Assembly (NCBI RefSeq): GCF_018861735.1 | Contig: NZ_JAHLEB010000003.1 | Coordinates: 124,001 to 188,000 of the forward strand | Source: Clostridium lacusfryxellense | GTDB taxonomy: Bacteria; Bacillota; Clostridia; Clostridiales; Clostridiaceae | Direction of reading: 5' to 3' | DNA length: 64,000 nt | Shown: one piece after another, positions 34,165 through 44,200 of the stretch | How positions within the stretch are numbered: position 1 is the stretch's first letter | How the letters are laid out: each line of letters opens with the position of its first letter | Notes under the pieces: model-generated | Databases searched by the model: none | Told to the model about the DNA's origin: nothing | What the model saw: only the letters and a program-made list of their open reading frames with translations | Program-made: the position numbers and the translations under genes

Positions 34165-35535
34165 TTGTATAAATGCGCTATAATATTAGCTGCAGGTGAA
34201 GGAAAAAGGATGAACTCTAATCTCCCTAAGGTTATGCATAAGGTTTGTGGAAAAGAAATGATAAACCATGTTATTGACGTTATGAGGACTGCAGATATTG
34301 AAATGGTTGATGTGGTAATCGGAAAAGGAGCAGAAGAAGTTAGAAAAGGAACAGAGAGCAGAAATATTAATTATTCGATTCAAGAAGAGCAGTTAGGAAC
34401 AGGACACGCAGTAATGTGTGCTAATGAATTCCTAAAAGGGAAAAGTGGTACAGTAGCAATATTTGTTGGAGATGGTCCCCTAATTACTGAAAATACAGTT
34501 AGGAAGATGTTAGATTTTCATGAAAAAGGTGATTTTAAAGCTACTATATTAACTTCAACTATTAGCGACCCTGCAAAGTATGGTAGAATAATTAGAAATG
34601 AAAATGGGGAAGTTAAAAAAATAGTTGAGTTTAAAGACTGCAGCGAAGACGAATTATTAGTTAATGAAATTAATTCAGGTATGTATTGCTTTAATATAGA
34701 AGAACTACTTAGTAGTTTAGATAAATTAAATAATAATAATGCTCAAGAGGAATATTATTTAACGGATGCTATTGGAATATTAAAAAATCAGGGATTTAAG
34801 GTTGGAGCTTTTGATGTACCAGCAGGCGAAATTACTGCTGTTAATTCTAAGGTAGAACTTGCACATGCACAGGAGATTATGAGAAAAAGAATTAATATAA
34901 AGCATATGGAAAACGGGGTTACAATAATAGACCCTAACAGCACTTATATTGATTGCGAAGTTGAAATAGGGAAAGATACTGTTATATACCCAGGTAATGT
35001 ACTTGAGGGTACGACTATTATTAAAGAAGAATGTATTTTGTATCCTAATAATAGAATTTATAATAGTATTCTTGAAAATGGAATTTCAATTCAAACTTCC
35101 GTAGTACTAGAAAGTGTAATAGGAGAAAAAACAACTGTAGGGCCTTATGCATACATTAGACCAGAAAGCGTTATTGGTAAACGTGCTAGAATAGGAGACT
35201 TTGTAGAAATTAAAAAATCTACTATTGGAGACAATACAAAGGTATCCCATCTTACGTATATCGGTGATGCAGAAGTTGGCAGTGGATGCAATTTTGGTTG
35301 CGGGACTGTAGTTGTAAACTATGATGGTAAATCAAAATACAAAACTATAATAGGTAATAACGCCTTTATAGGGTGTAATACTAATTTAGTATCACCTGTA
35401 AAAGTTAATGACAATGCGTATATTGCGGCTGGATCCACAATTACAAATGAGGTTCCTAAAGATGCTTTAGCAATAGCTAGGGCAAGACAGAGGAATATTG
35501 AAAATTGGGTAGTGAAGTCAGGACATAGCAAATAA
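34165..35535 (+). CDS. glmU: Bifunctional UDP-GlcNAc pyrophosphorylase / GlcN-1-P acetyltransferase
   Basis: A 456-residue enzyme making UDP-N-acetylglucosamine, the precursor of peptidoglycan and teichoic acids. The N-terminal nucleotidyltransferase opens with [19 protein letters not shown]. The C-terminal half is a left-handed beta helix of hexapeptide repeats, with the acetyl-CoA site around [18 protein letters not shown] and [11 protein letters not shown] chose TTG 34165, with AAAGAGGTG upstream, because the encoded protein then begins at the usual point; the in-frame ATG at 34123 would add an unrelated 14-residue extension. It lies between spoVG and prs, as in Bacillus. Confidence 0.96.
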   Translation: MYKCAIILAAGEGKRMNSNLPKVMHKVCGKEMINHVIDVMRTADIEMVDVVIGKGAEEVRKGTESRNINYSIQEEQLGTGHAVMCANEFLKGKSGTVAIFVGDGPLITENTVRKMLDFHEKGDFKATILTSTISDPAKYGRIIRNENGEVKKIVEFKDCSEDELLVNEINSGMYCFNIEELLSSLDKLNNNNAQEEYYLTDAIGILKNQGFKVGAFDVPAGEITAVNSKVELAHAQEIMRKRINIKHMENGVTIIDPNSTYIDCEVEIGKDTVIYPGNVLEGTTIIKEECILYPNNRIYNSILENGISIQTSVVLESVIGEKTTVGPYAYIRPESVIGKRARIGDFVEIKKSTIGDNTKVSHLTYIGDAEVGSGCNFGCGTVVVNYDGKSKYKTIIGNNAFIGCNTNLVSPVKVNDNAYIAAGSTITNEVPKDALAIARARQRNIENWVVKSGHSK

Positions 35536-35565
35536 AGTACTACACATATATAATAAGTAAATTAT

Positions 35566-35770
35566 AAAGGGAGGTGGAAAACTGATTTACGCGGTAGAAG
35601 GTGTTTATAAAAACTACTAAATCAGCATTAAATATGAAGTCTTACCTTTAATGGTATGATAAATTTTTATGAGAAATATTCTCCTGGTAGTTTAACATTC
35701 AGATACTTCAATTCTATTTAGTAGATAGAATGAAAATTCATAATAAATTATATGAATGTAATTTATTATG
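35566..35770 (+). promoter_or_regulatory. prs leader with orphan ribosome site and three hairpins
   Basis: A textbook AAAGGGAGGTGG (35566-35577) is followed by a 12-codon frame from CTG 35582 to TAA 35620 (residues after the start IYAVEGVYKNY). That frame lies in a hairpin (GATTTA/TAAATC, GTAG/CTAC, about 35584-35623). A second hairpin ATTCTAT/ATAGAAT (about 35711-35731) and a third with perfect 12-bp arms CATAATAAATTA/TAATTTATTATG (35739-35750/35759-35770) end 23 bases before the prs ATG. This looks like a regulatory leader, possibly attenuation, but could hold a decayed gene. Confidence 0.4.
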
Positions 35771-35793
35771 TCTTTTGTAAATCAGGACTACAG

Positions 35794-36765
35794 ATGATAA
35801 GCCATGGCAAAAATATTAAGATTTTCGCAGGTAACTCAAATCCTAAGTTAGCATCAGATATAGCTGACATACTAGGATTACCAATTGGAGCTTCACAAGT
35901 AGGAACTTTTAGTGATGGAGAAATATCTGTCAATATCCATGAAACTGTTAGAGGGGCAGATGTATTTGTTGTTCAATCAACCAATGAACCAGTAAATGAT
36001 AATTTGATGGAATTACTTATTATGATCGATGCGTTTAAAAGAGCTTCAGCAGGAAGAATAACAGCAGTTATACCATACTATGGTTATGCTAGGCAAGATA
36101 GAAAAGCGAAAGCTAGAGACCCAATTACAGCAAAACTTGTAGCAGATATTATAACAACTGCCGGAGCAGATAGAGTACTTACTATGGATCTACATGCAGC
36201 TCAAATACAAGGGTATTTTAATATTCCTGTTGATAATATGACGGGAACACCAATACTTGCAAAATATTACATAGAAAATGGATTTAAAGATAGAGATGAT
36301 GTAGTTGTAGTTGCGCCAGATCTTGGAAGTGTAGCTAGATCAAGGAAATTTGCAGAAAAGTTAGATGCTCCAATAGCTATAATTGACAAGAGAAGACCAA
36401 AAGCTAATGTTGCAGAAATTATGAACGTTATAGGAGATATAAAGGGTAAAACAGTTATAATGATGGATGATATGATAGATACTGCAGGAACTATAACTAA
36501 TGGCGCTAACGCTTTAGTTAAGCTTGGTGCAAAATGCGTTTATGCTTGTTGTAGCCATGGCGTATTATCTGGACCTGCTATTCAAAGAATAAATGATTCT
36601 GTAATCAAAGAGTTAATAATATTAAATACTATTGATATTCCAGAGAGTAAACATAGTGACAAATTTACCACACTATCTGTAGCTCCAATTTTGGCAGAGG
36701 CAATAAAAAGAATATATGAAGATGTTTCTGTAAGTAAATTGTTTGAAGAAGTGAGTACAGACTAG
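35794..36765 (+). CDS. prs: Ribose-phosphate pyrophosphokinase
   Basis: A 323-residue class I PRPP synthase: ribose-5-phosphate plus ATP gives PRPP and AMP, feeding purine, pyrimidine, His and Trp synthesis. Signatures include [12 protein letters not shown], the flexible loop region [17 protein letters not shown] (near 92-108), [15 protein letters not shown] and the PRPP-binding [14 protein letters not shown] chose ATG 35794 ([11 protein letters not shown], the usual N-terminus), although its ribosome site (AGGACTA) is weak; a longer frame from 35752 has an unrelated lead. The weak site plus the structured leader suggest post-transcriptional control. A terminator follows at 36781. Confidence 0.96.
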   Translation: MISHGKNIKIFAGNSNPKLASDIADILGLPIGASQVGTFSDGEISVNIHETVRGADVFVVQSTNEPVNDNLMELLIMIDAFKRASAGRITAVIPYYGYARQDRKAKARDPITAKLVADIITTAGADRVLTMDLHAAQIQGYFNIPVDNMTGTPILAKYYIENGFKDRDDVVVVAPDLGSVARSRKFAEKLDAPIAIIDKRRPKANVAEIMNVIGDIKGKTVIMMDDMIDTAGTITNGANALVKLGAKCVYACCSHGVLSGPAIQRINDSVIKELIILNTIDIPESKHSDKFTTLSVAPILAEAIKRIYEDVSVSKLFEEVSTD

Positions 36766-36780
36766 AAGAGACATATGTTA

Positions 36781-36830
36781 AAATAGCGATGCGCAATTTT
36801 TTTTATAATTGGGCGTCGCTATTTTATTTT
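36781..36830 (+). terminator. Terminator of prs
   Basis: AAATAGCGATGCGCAATT pairs with AATTGGGCGTCGCTATTTT with two mismatches or wobbles, followed by T-rich sequence. The remaining 36831-37109 is AT-rich with no gene and no clear regulatory element beyond the probable promoter of the two-component operon. Confidence 0.85.
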
Positions 36831-37109
36831 ATAATTACATATATATAATAGCCAGAAAATGACTATAATATATATCATAAGTATGTATTTAAATGTTTAA
36901 AGACTAAACTATAGCAGTGAATAATTTGTAACATTTTAAAAAAACTAATCACTAAACATAAAAGTGTGATAAATTAGTAATAAGGTAAACAATTCATAAG
37001 GTTATTTGGGTTAGATGTACAATTTACAAAAATAGTAAGCTGAACAGAATAAAAAATAATTAATAAAATAATAGAGAAAATAGTATAGGAAAAATTAGGA
37101 GGTACTGAT

Positions 37110-37796
37110 ATGGAAGGAACTATAGGAAAGATACTAATAGTTGATGATGATAAAAATATTGCTGAGGTAATTAAGATGTATCTTGAAAATTCAGGATATG
37201 CAACAAAAGTTGCACACGATGGAAGGGCTGCGCAGGAAGCATTTTTAAGCTATAAACCAGATTTAGTGCTTTTAGATATAATGTTGCCTTATATTGATGG
37301 AATAGATGTTTTAAAATGGATAAGGAAAGAAAATGAAACTCCGGTTATTATGCTTACTGCCAAAGGGGAAACTTTTGACAAGGTGTTAGGACTAGAACTA
37401 GGGGCTGATGACTACGTAGTAAAACCTTTTGAACCAAAAGAAATAATAGCGAGAGTAAAGGCTGTGCTTAGACGTTATAATTTAGATAATGGTGGAAAAG
37501 AGGTTTTAAATTTTGAGGACCTAGAAATTGATATTAACTCGTATAATGTTACATATAAAGGTGAAGAAGTAAAAATGCCACCAAAGGAATTTGAATTAGT
37601 ACATTACTTAGCTCTTAATAAAAATAGAGTTTTCACAAGGCAACAGTTATTATGTGAAGTTTGGGGATATGATTACCCAGGAGATTCTAGAACCGTGGAT
37701 GTCCATGTTAAAAGGGTAAGAGAAAAACTTCAAGGAGGATCAAATTGGCAAATTGAGACCGTTTGGGGAGTAGGATATAAATTCGAGGTGAAATAG
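37110..37796 (+). CDS. OmpR/PhoB-family response regulator
   Basis: A 228-residue response regulator. The receiver domain (residues 5-118) has phospho-acceptor D56 in DLVLLDIMLP, the acidic pair D12-D13 and the conserved Lys in YVVKPFEP. The C-terminal winged helix (130-226) has the OmpR-type FELVHYLALNKNRVFTRQQLL and VDVHVKRVREKL. AGGAGG precedes the ATG. The sensor kinase gene starts at the base after its stop codon, and an HtrA-like gene follows, so the three form a cassette inserted between prs and pth. It probably regulates the cassette and envelope genes; that is inferred. Confidence 0.94.
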   Translation: MEGTIGKILIVDDDKNIAEVIKMYLENSGYATKVAHDGRAAQEAFLSYKPDLVLLDIMLPYIDGIDVLKWIRKENETPVIMLTAKGETFDKVLGLELGADDYVVKPFEPKEIIARVKAVLRRYNLDNGGKEVLNFEDLEIDINSYNVTYKGEEVKMPPKEFELVHYLALNKNRVFTRQQLLCEVWGYDYPGDSRTVDVHVKRVREKLQGGSNWQIETVWGVGYKFEVK

Positions 37797-39212
37797 ATGG
37801 TAAAAAAAGGGCTGTTCTTTAAGATGTTAGCCACTTACACTATAATAATTTCTATGAGTTTAATATTTATTGCATCATTTTTATCTTATTGGTTTCAAAA
37901 TTATTTCTTTAACCAAAGAAAACAACAATTTATGGATAACTCATATGTTATACAAAGTTTTGTTGAAGAGTATATGGCTGGCGATGCTTCGGTTGAAGCC
38001 GTAAATAATTCTATATCATTAATTGCTGAATATATAAAATCGGATATATGGCTAGTAAATAGTTACGGCTATGTTTATGTCGTATCTAATAAAGAACACA
38101 AGGAGTTTATGGGAAAACAAGTTTTTGTTGAAGAACTAGAACAGCTTAGACTTGGACATACCTTTGAAATTACAGGTCCATATGCTGGAATTTTCGATAA
38201 AACAGTAAGAGTATACGGTACGCCTATAAAGAGTGAGTCAGGCAGTTTTTTAGGATCAATAATATTATATAATTCTATTGAAGAAGTAAGCCAATCTTTA
38301 AAACGGGTTTATGAAATAATTTGGATATCCGCGATATTTGCTATAATATTTTCCTGTATAGTTATATATTATTTTTCACAAAAAATAATTATAAAGCCAT
38401 TAGCTGAAATTAATTCCGTAGCTAGGAAGATATCTAATGGAGATGTGGATAAAAGAGTTTATTTGAAATCTAATGATGAAATCGGAGAACTTGCTCAATC
38501 TATTAACTTTATGGCTGATTCAGTAGAAAAGAACGAGAAAAATAGGCGCGAGTTCATATCTAATGTATCACATGAGATTAGATCGCCTATAACATCAATT
38601 AAGGGGTTTATTGGTGGAATACTAGATGGGGTAATACCAGCGGAAAAGGAGAAATATTATTTATCTATTGCATATGAAGAAATACAAAGACTAACAAGGC
38701 TTGTAAACGACTTATTGGATATGTCTGCAATTGAAGCAGGGGAATTTAGCTTGAAAATTATCGAAGTGGATATTAACGAAATTATTAGGTTAACAGTTAT
38801 AAAAAATGAAACAAAAATCAAAGAAAAAAAGGCATCTTTAGATGTATTCTTTGACCAGGATAATTCTTTTGTAGCTGGGGACACAGATAGGTTAGTTCAA
38901 GTAATCACAAACTTATTGGATAATGCAATAAAATATGTTAATGAAGGTGCAAAAATAAAGATTAGTTCAAAAACAAAAGGAAAAAAAGCATTCATATCTG
39001 TATTTAATGTTGGTCCACAAATAGCAGAGGAAGATTTATCTCATATCTGGGATAGATTTTATAAAGCAGATAAATCAAGAACGGCAAAAGATAGCACAGG
39101 GCTTGGATTATCTATTGTGAGGAATATAATAACTCAATTACAGGAAGATATATGGGTCGAAAATAAGGAAAATGGTGTTTGTTTTACTTTTACATTAAGG
39201 AAAGTGAAATAG
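37797..39212 (+). CDS. Sensor histidine kinase
   Basis: A 471-residue membrane kinase. Two membrane helices (about 8-32 and 172-193) flank an extracytoplasmic sensor domain of about 140 residues with a PAS/Cache-like strand pattern. A HAMP segment follows (about 194-247), then the phospho-acceptor H259 in FISNVSHEIRSPITS, and an ATPase domain with N-box VITNLLDNAIKYVNEG and a STGLGLSIVRN G-box. Its start directly abuts the regulator stop, with GAGGTG inside the regulator gene as ribosome site. The signal is unknown. Linked HtrA-type genes in other Firmicutes (for instance YycHI/HtrC or CssRS-HtrA) suggest an envelope-stress input. Confidence 0.93.
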   Translation: MVKKGLFFKMLATYTIIISMSLIFIASFLSYWFQNYFFNQRKQQFMDNSYVIQSFVEEYMAGDASVEAVNNSISLIAEYIKSDIWLVNSYGYVYVVSNKEHKEFMGKQVFVEELEQLRLGHTFEITGPYAGIFDKTVRVYGTPIKSESGSFLGSIILYNSIEEVSQSLKRVYEIIWISAIFAIIFSCIVIYYFSQKIIIKPLAEINSVARKISNGDVDKRVYLKSNDEIGELAQSINFMADSVEKNEKNRREFISNVSHEIRSPITSIKGFIGGILDGVIPAEKEKYYLSIAYEEIQRLTRLVNDLLDMSAIEAGEFSLKIIEVDINEIIRLTVIKNETKIKEKKASLDVFFDQDNSFVAGDTDRLVQVITNLLDNAIKYVNEGAKIKISSKTKGKKAFISVFNVGPQIAEEDLSHIWDRFYKADKSRTAKDSTGLGLSIVRNIITQLQEDIWVENKENGVCFTFTLRKVK

Positions 39213-39279
39213 TTTACGATAATGAAGGTATGTATATAAAACTTCCGTAACCTAGGTATAACCAATAGGAGGTGATGTT

Positions 39280-40479
39280 ATGGATAAAAAAGATAACTAT
39301 GAATCGAATGAACAGATAAGAGATGCTATGTGGAAGAACGCAGAACGAGGCGGTGATATATTTAGCGAAATTAAATTTAGAAGAAACAATAAAAAGAATT
39401 ATTTTAAAGCATTTGTAAAAGTATTTAGCTTTATACTAATAGCAGCACTTTCTGGTGGGACTGCGGCGCAATATGTAATTAATAAAGCAATATCAAAGAA
39501 TGTTAATGGCAATACTAATTGGAGTGTGTTACAAAATAATGTCCAGGGGGAATATGAAAATCCTATTTTGCAAGTCACTCAAAAGGTAGCACCAACAGTA
39601 GTTGGTATAAGTGATAAAAAAGAAGGCGAGTGGGAAACTCCTGAAGGAAGTAGTTCGGGAATTATAGTTAAAAGTGATGGATTTATTATAACTAATTACC
39701 ATGTTATTAAAGATGCGTTGCAAATAAATGTAAAACTGAGTAATGATAATGTCTTAAAGGCAAAAGTAGTAGGCGTAGATCCAATAACAGATTTGGCGGT
39801 TTTAAAAGTGGAAGCTAGTAACCTTCCTGTTGCAAAATTTGGAGATTCATCAAAGGTTAAAATTGGTGACGTAGCTATTGCTATTGGAAACCCATTAGGG
39901 GAACAGTTTTTGGGAACAGTTACAGCTGGTGTTATAAGTGCAATTGATAGAAAGATAAATATAGTTGATAAAAAGGCAGGAGAACAGACTATATATAAAG
40001 TAATACAAACTGACGCAGATATAAACCCTGGTAATAATGGTGGTGCCTTATGCAACATCTATGGAGAAGTTGTCGGTATAAATAATGTGAAGCTTAAATC
40101 AACTAGTGAATATTATGGAATGGGATATGCTATTAATTCAAATGAAGTTAAGCTTATAATTAACGATTTGATGACTCATGGTAAAGTCAGTAGGCCATCT
40201 ATTGGTATCTATGGGGAGGTTGCAGTTCCAACTGATAATGATGGAATTGAGGGAGTACGTGTACAAGAAGTTATAAGTGGTAGCGGAGCGGCGGAAGCTG
40301 GAATTATAACTAATGACATTATAGTTCAAATGGCTGATGTGAGCCTCAAAAATATGGAAGACTTAAGTAATATTTTGAATAAGCATAAGGTGTCTGATAA
40401 GGTCTCTTGTAAAATTTGGAGAAATGGTAAAGCTCTAAAAATTAGCATAATGATATCTGAATTAAAAGAACTTTCATAA
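39280..40479 (+). CDS. HtrA-like membrane protein with catalytic Ser replaced by Asn
   Basis: A 399-residue HtrA/DegP-type protein: a cytoplasmic N-terminus (1-42), one membrane helix (about 44-64), a trypsin-like domain (about 95-295) and a C-terminal PDZ domain (about 300-395). Catalytic His (H141 in ITNYHVI) and Asp (D171 in DPITDLAVLKV) are present, but the nucleophile motif usually GNSGGAL reads GNNGGAL, placing Asn (codon AAT at 40036-40038) where Ser should be. Proteolysis by the usual mechanism is therefore unlikely; chaperone, sensing or scaffold roles are possible. It is the third gene of the two-component cassette, with AGGAGGTG upstream, 67 bases after the kinase gene. A terminator follows. 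Confidence 0.93.
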   Translation: MDKKDNYESNEQIRDAMWKNAERGGDIFSEIKFRRNNKKNYFKAFVKVFSFILIAALSGGTAAQYVINKAISKNVNGNTNWSVLQNNVQGEYENPILQVTQKVAPTVVGISDKKEGEWETPEGSSSGIIVKSDGFIITNYHVIKDALQINVKLSNDNVLKAKVVGVDPITDLAVLKVEASNLPVAKFGDSSKVKIGDVAIAIGNPLGEQFLGTVTAGVISAIDRKINIVDKKAGEQTIYKVIQTDADINPGNNGGALCNIYGEVVGINNVKLKSTSEYYGMGYAINSNEVKLIINDLMTHGKVSRPSIGIYGEVAVPTDNDGIEGVRVQEVISGSGAAEAGIITNDIIVQMADVSLKNMEDLSNILNKHKVSDKVSCKIWRNGKALKISIMISELKELS

Positions 40480-40512
40480 TTAATATTAAAGCTTACTATT
40501 TTAATTATTTTG

Positions 40513-40540
40513 AATTACCATATAGTATATGGTAATTTTT
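40513..40540 (+). terminator. Terminator of the htrA-like gene
   Basis: ATTACCATAT pairs with ATATGGTAAT around AGT, then five T. Confidence 0.85.
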
Positions 40541-40667
40541 ATGCATATTTTTATGCGTAGTTGTAGATTAAAATATATTTTTGGTATAGTATTATAAATA
40601 AGACAAATGAAAAGAATAATTATGTAATGGATACATGTCTAAAACATAATAATATTTGGAGGTAATG

Positions 40668-41231
40668 ATGTACTTGGTAGTTGGACTCGGAAATCCGGGA
40701 AAAGAATATGCACATACAAGACATAATGTAGGATTTGATGTTATTGATTTATTGGCAAGTGAGTATAATGTTTTAATTAATAGGATAAAATTTAAAGGTG
40801 TATATGGGGAAATTAATATAGCTGGTGAAAAAGTAATTCTATTAAAACCTAGTACATATATGAACTTAAGTGGGGAAAGTATACGCGAAGCAGCTTCCTT
40901 TTATAAGATTCCTAATGAAAATATCATCATAATATATGATGATATTAGTTTGGATGTAGGTAAACTAAGAGTTAGAAGTAAAGGAAGTGCGGGCGGACAT
41001 AACGGGATAAAAAGTATTCTAACAAATTTATCATCTGATCTATTTCCAAGAATAAAAATAGGTGTAGGGAAACCTGAAAAATCACTAATACCTCATGTTT
41101 TAGGTAGGTTTTCTAAAGAGGACCGGGTACTTGTAGAAAAAACATTTGAGGCAGGTGTAAAATCTGTCCGGGTTATAATAGAAAAAGGTTGTGATGAAGC
41201 AATGAATCTATTTAATGGATTCATTGCTTAA
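40668..41231 (+). CDS. pth: Peptidyl-tRNA hydrolase
   Basis: A 187-residue enzyme that frees tRNA from peptidyl-tRNA released by stalled ribosomes. Characteristic blocks are VVGLGNPGKEYAHTRHNVGFDV (catalytic His near 20), LLKPSTYMNLSG (with the substrate-binding Asn), and YDDISLDVGKLRVRSKGSAGGHNGIKSI (near 92-119, catalytic Asp). I chose ATG 40668, five bases after GGAGG; ATG 40665 and TTG 40656 are too close to or on the ribosome site. It precedes mfd by 57 bases, the conserved order. Confidence 0.97.
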   Translation: MYLVVGLGNPGKEYAHTRHNVGFDVIDLLASEYNVLINRIKFKGVYGEINIAGEKVILLKPSTYMNLSGESIREAASFYKIPNENIIIIYDDISLDVGKLRVRSKGSAGGHNGIKSILTNLSSDLFPRIKIGVGKPEKSLIPHVLGRFSKEDRVLVEKTFEAGVKSVRVIIEKGCDEAMNLFNGFIA

Positions 41232-41288
41232 AGAAGTTATTATATAAAATATTTAAACTATATTTATGTTGGAGTGAGAGGTGTTAAC

Positions 41289-44200
41289 ATGAGACTAAGC
41301 GGGCTTATGAAGCCTTTGAAAGAGAGCAAACAATTTAAAGAAATTTTAAAAAGTATAGAGAAAAAAACATATCCTATTGGAGTATATGGACTTTCGGAAT
41401 CAGCTAAGAATTATTTAGTGAACGGTGTATATGAGCAATTAGATAAGTCTATACTAATTTTAACGCATTCTGATGTAGAAGCTAAAAATATCTACGAAGA
41501 TTTATCTTTTTATGTGAATGATGTTTATTATTTTCCAACTAGAGAGATGGGTTTTTATAATGCAGATGCTGTATCTGGTGATCTAAGATGGGAACGACTT
41601 AAAGTAATGAAAAAGATTACACAAAGTGGTAAAAAAATAATAATTACCTGTATTGAAGCTTTGGCGGCTACTTATGTACCTATAGACTTGCTAGAAAAAT
41701 ATATTTTCAAATTATCTGTAGGAAGTAAATTAAATTTAAATGATTTCTCGCAAAAATTAATACAGTGTGGGTATGAAAGAGTAGACAGAGTAGATACTAA
41801 AGGTCAATTCAGCGTTAGGGGAGGTATAGTTGATTTATACCCTCCTACAACTCCGTTGCCGTTTAGAATAGAGCTCTATGATGATGAAGTAGATTCTATA
41901 AGGACATTTAATGGTGAGACTCAGAGGAGTATTGATAAGGTAGCAGAAATTGAAATGTTTCCTGCAAAGGAAATAATATTAACTCAAGAGACTCTGGAAA
42001 AAGGTTATAACAATATAAAAGAAGATTTAGAAAAGGTATTAGGTACTTTAAGTAAAAAGAAAGACAAAGAAACTATTGCAAGAATAACATCATTAGTTAA
42101 TATTAACTTAGAATCACTAAAAGAAACTTGGAGTTTTAAAGATATTGACAGCTATATGCCTTACTTTTATGATGAAACATCAACTTTTTTAGATTACATG
42201 AAGGGATCATTCGTAGTAATTGATGATGTACAAAGATGTTTAGGCAAACTAGATAGTGTATATTTCGAATTTGAAGAAAATTATGAAAATTTTTTAAGGC
42301 GTGGGAATATACTTCCTAAACAAGCAGAGGGTTTAATTAATAAGGAATATATATATGAAGATTTAGAAAGCCTACAAGTTATGACATTAAATGCTATTGC
42401 AAAAACTACTTTAAAACTTAAACCAAAGTGTATAATATCTTTTTCACAAATTACAACTTTTGATTACCATGGTCAATTAGATATGCTTATTGAGGATATA
42501 AAGGACAAAAAAAGTAAAGGCTATAAGACTATAATACTTTCTGGAACACGTACTCGCGGCGAAAGGCTCATAGCTACACTTAGAGATAGAGGTGTTGAAA
42601 GTGTTTATAAAGACAGTATATCTCAAATTGAGTTTGGTGAAGTTGTTGTAACATTTGGTAACCAATTAAAAGGTTTTGAATATCCGGAGCTCAGGGTGTG
42701 TGTTATATCTGACAAAGAGGTCTTTGGACAATCAAAACGGAAAACTACTAGTCGCGCCAGTAAAAAGGGAGTAAGTAAAATTAAAAGTTTTACGGAGCTT
42801 AAGTTAGGAGATTATGTTGTTCATGTAAATCATGGTATCGGTGTATACAAAGGAATTAAACAATTAGAGGTTCATGGTCATAAAAGAGATTACCTAGAGC
42901 TTAGTTATAATTCAGGAGACACGCTTTATGTTCCAGTAGAGCAACTAGATTTGGTGCAGAAATATATTGGAAGCGAAGGTAAAGCACCTAAGATAAGTAA
43001 ACTAGGTGGAGCAGAATGGGTTAAAGCAAAGAATAAGGTAAAGAACTCTATTGCAGATATTGCAGAAGATTTGGTGAAACTTTATGCAGCAAGATCTACG
43101 CTTAAGGGCCACAGGTATAGCAAAGATACTGTATGGCAAAAACAATTTGAGGAAGAATTCCCATTTGATGAAACACCAGATCAATTAATAGCAATTGAGG
43201 AAATCAAAAAAGATATGGAATCAGATAAACCAATGGACAGGTTAATATGTGGTGATGTTGGATACGGAAAAACAGAAGTAGCGGTTAGAGCGGCTTTTAA
43301 AGCGGTTATGGATGGCAAACAAGTGGCATTCTTAGTGCCGACTACAATACTGGCTGAGCAACATTATAAAAATCTCACGAAAAGATTTTCTGATTTCCCA
43401 GTGAAAGTTGAGATGGTTAGTAGATTTAGAACTCCGGCTGAGCAGAAACTTGTTATAAAGGCTACAAAAGAAGGAAATGTAGATATATTAATAGGTACAC
43501 ATAGAATAATTCAAAGCGATGTTAAGTTTAAAGATTTAGGGGTATTAATTATAGACGAGGAACAACGATTTGGTGTAACACACAAGGAAAAAATAAAGTC
43601 TCTAACAAAGAATATAGATGTGATCACGTTAACAGCAACGCCGATACCGAGAACTTTGCATATGTCGCTTACTGGAGTTCGTGATATAAGTGTAATTGAA
43701 ACACCGCCAGAGGAGAGATATCCAATACAAACCTATGTGGTGGAATTTAATGACCAGCTAATAAGGGATGCAATTTTAAGGGAACTTAATAGAAATGGTC
43801 AAGTTTTTTTTGTATACAATAGGGTAGAAACTATAAAAGAGATGGCAGCCTATATAGGACAGCTTGTCCCAGAGGGTAGAGTATGTATCGCGCATGGTCA
43901 AATGACGGAAAGAGAACTTGAATCTGTGATGATAGATTTTATGGAGAATAAGTACGACATATTAATGTGCACAACCATCATTGAGACAGGAATAGACATA
44001 CAAAATACAAATACTATAATAATTTATGAGGCAGATAAGATGGGACTGTCCCAGCTTTATCAATTAAGAGGTCGAGTTGGTAGATCAAATAGAATAGCTT
44101 ATGCGTATCTTACTTATAAAAAGGATAAGGTATTAACTGAAGTAGCCGAAAAAAGACTTAAAGCAATAAAGGATTTTACGGAGCTTGGTTCAGGTTTTAA

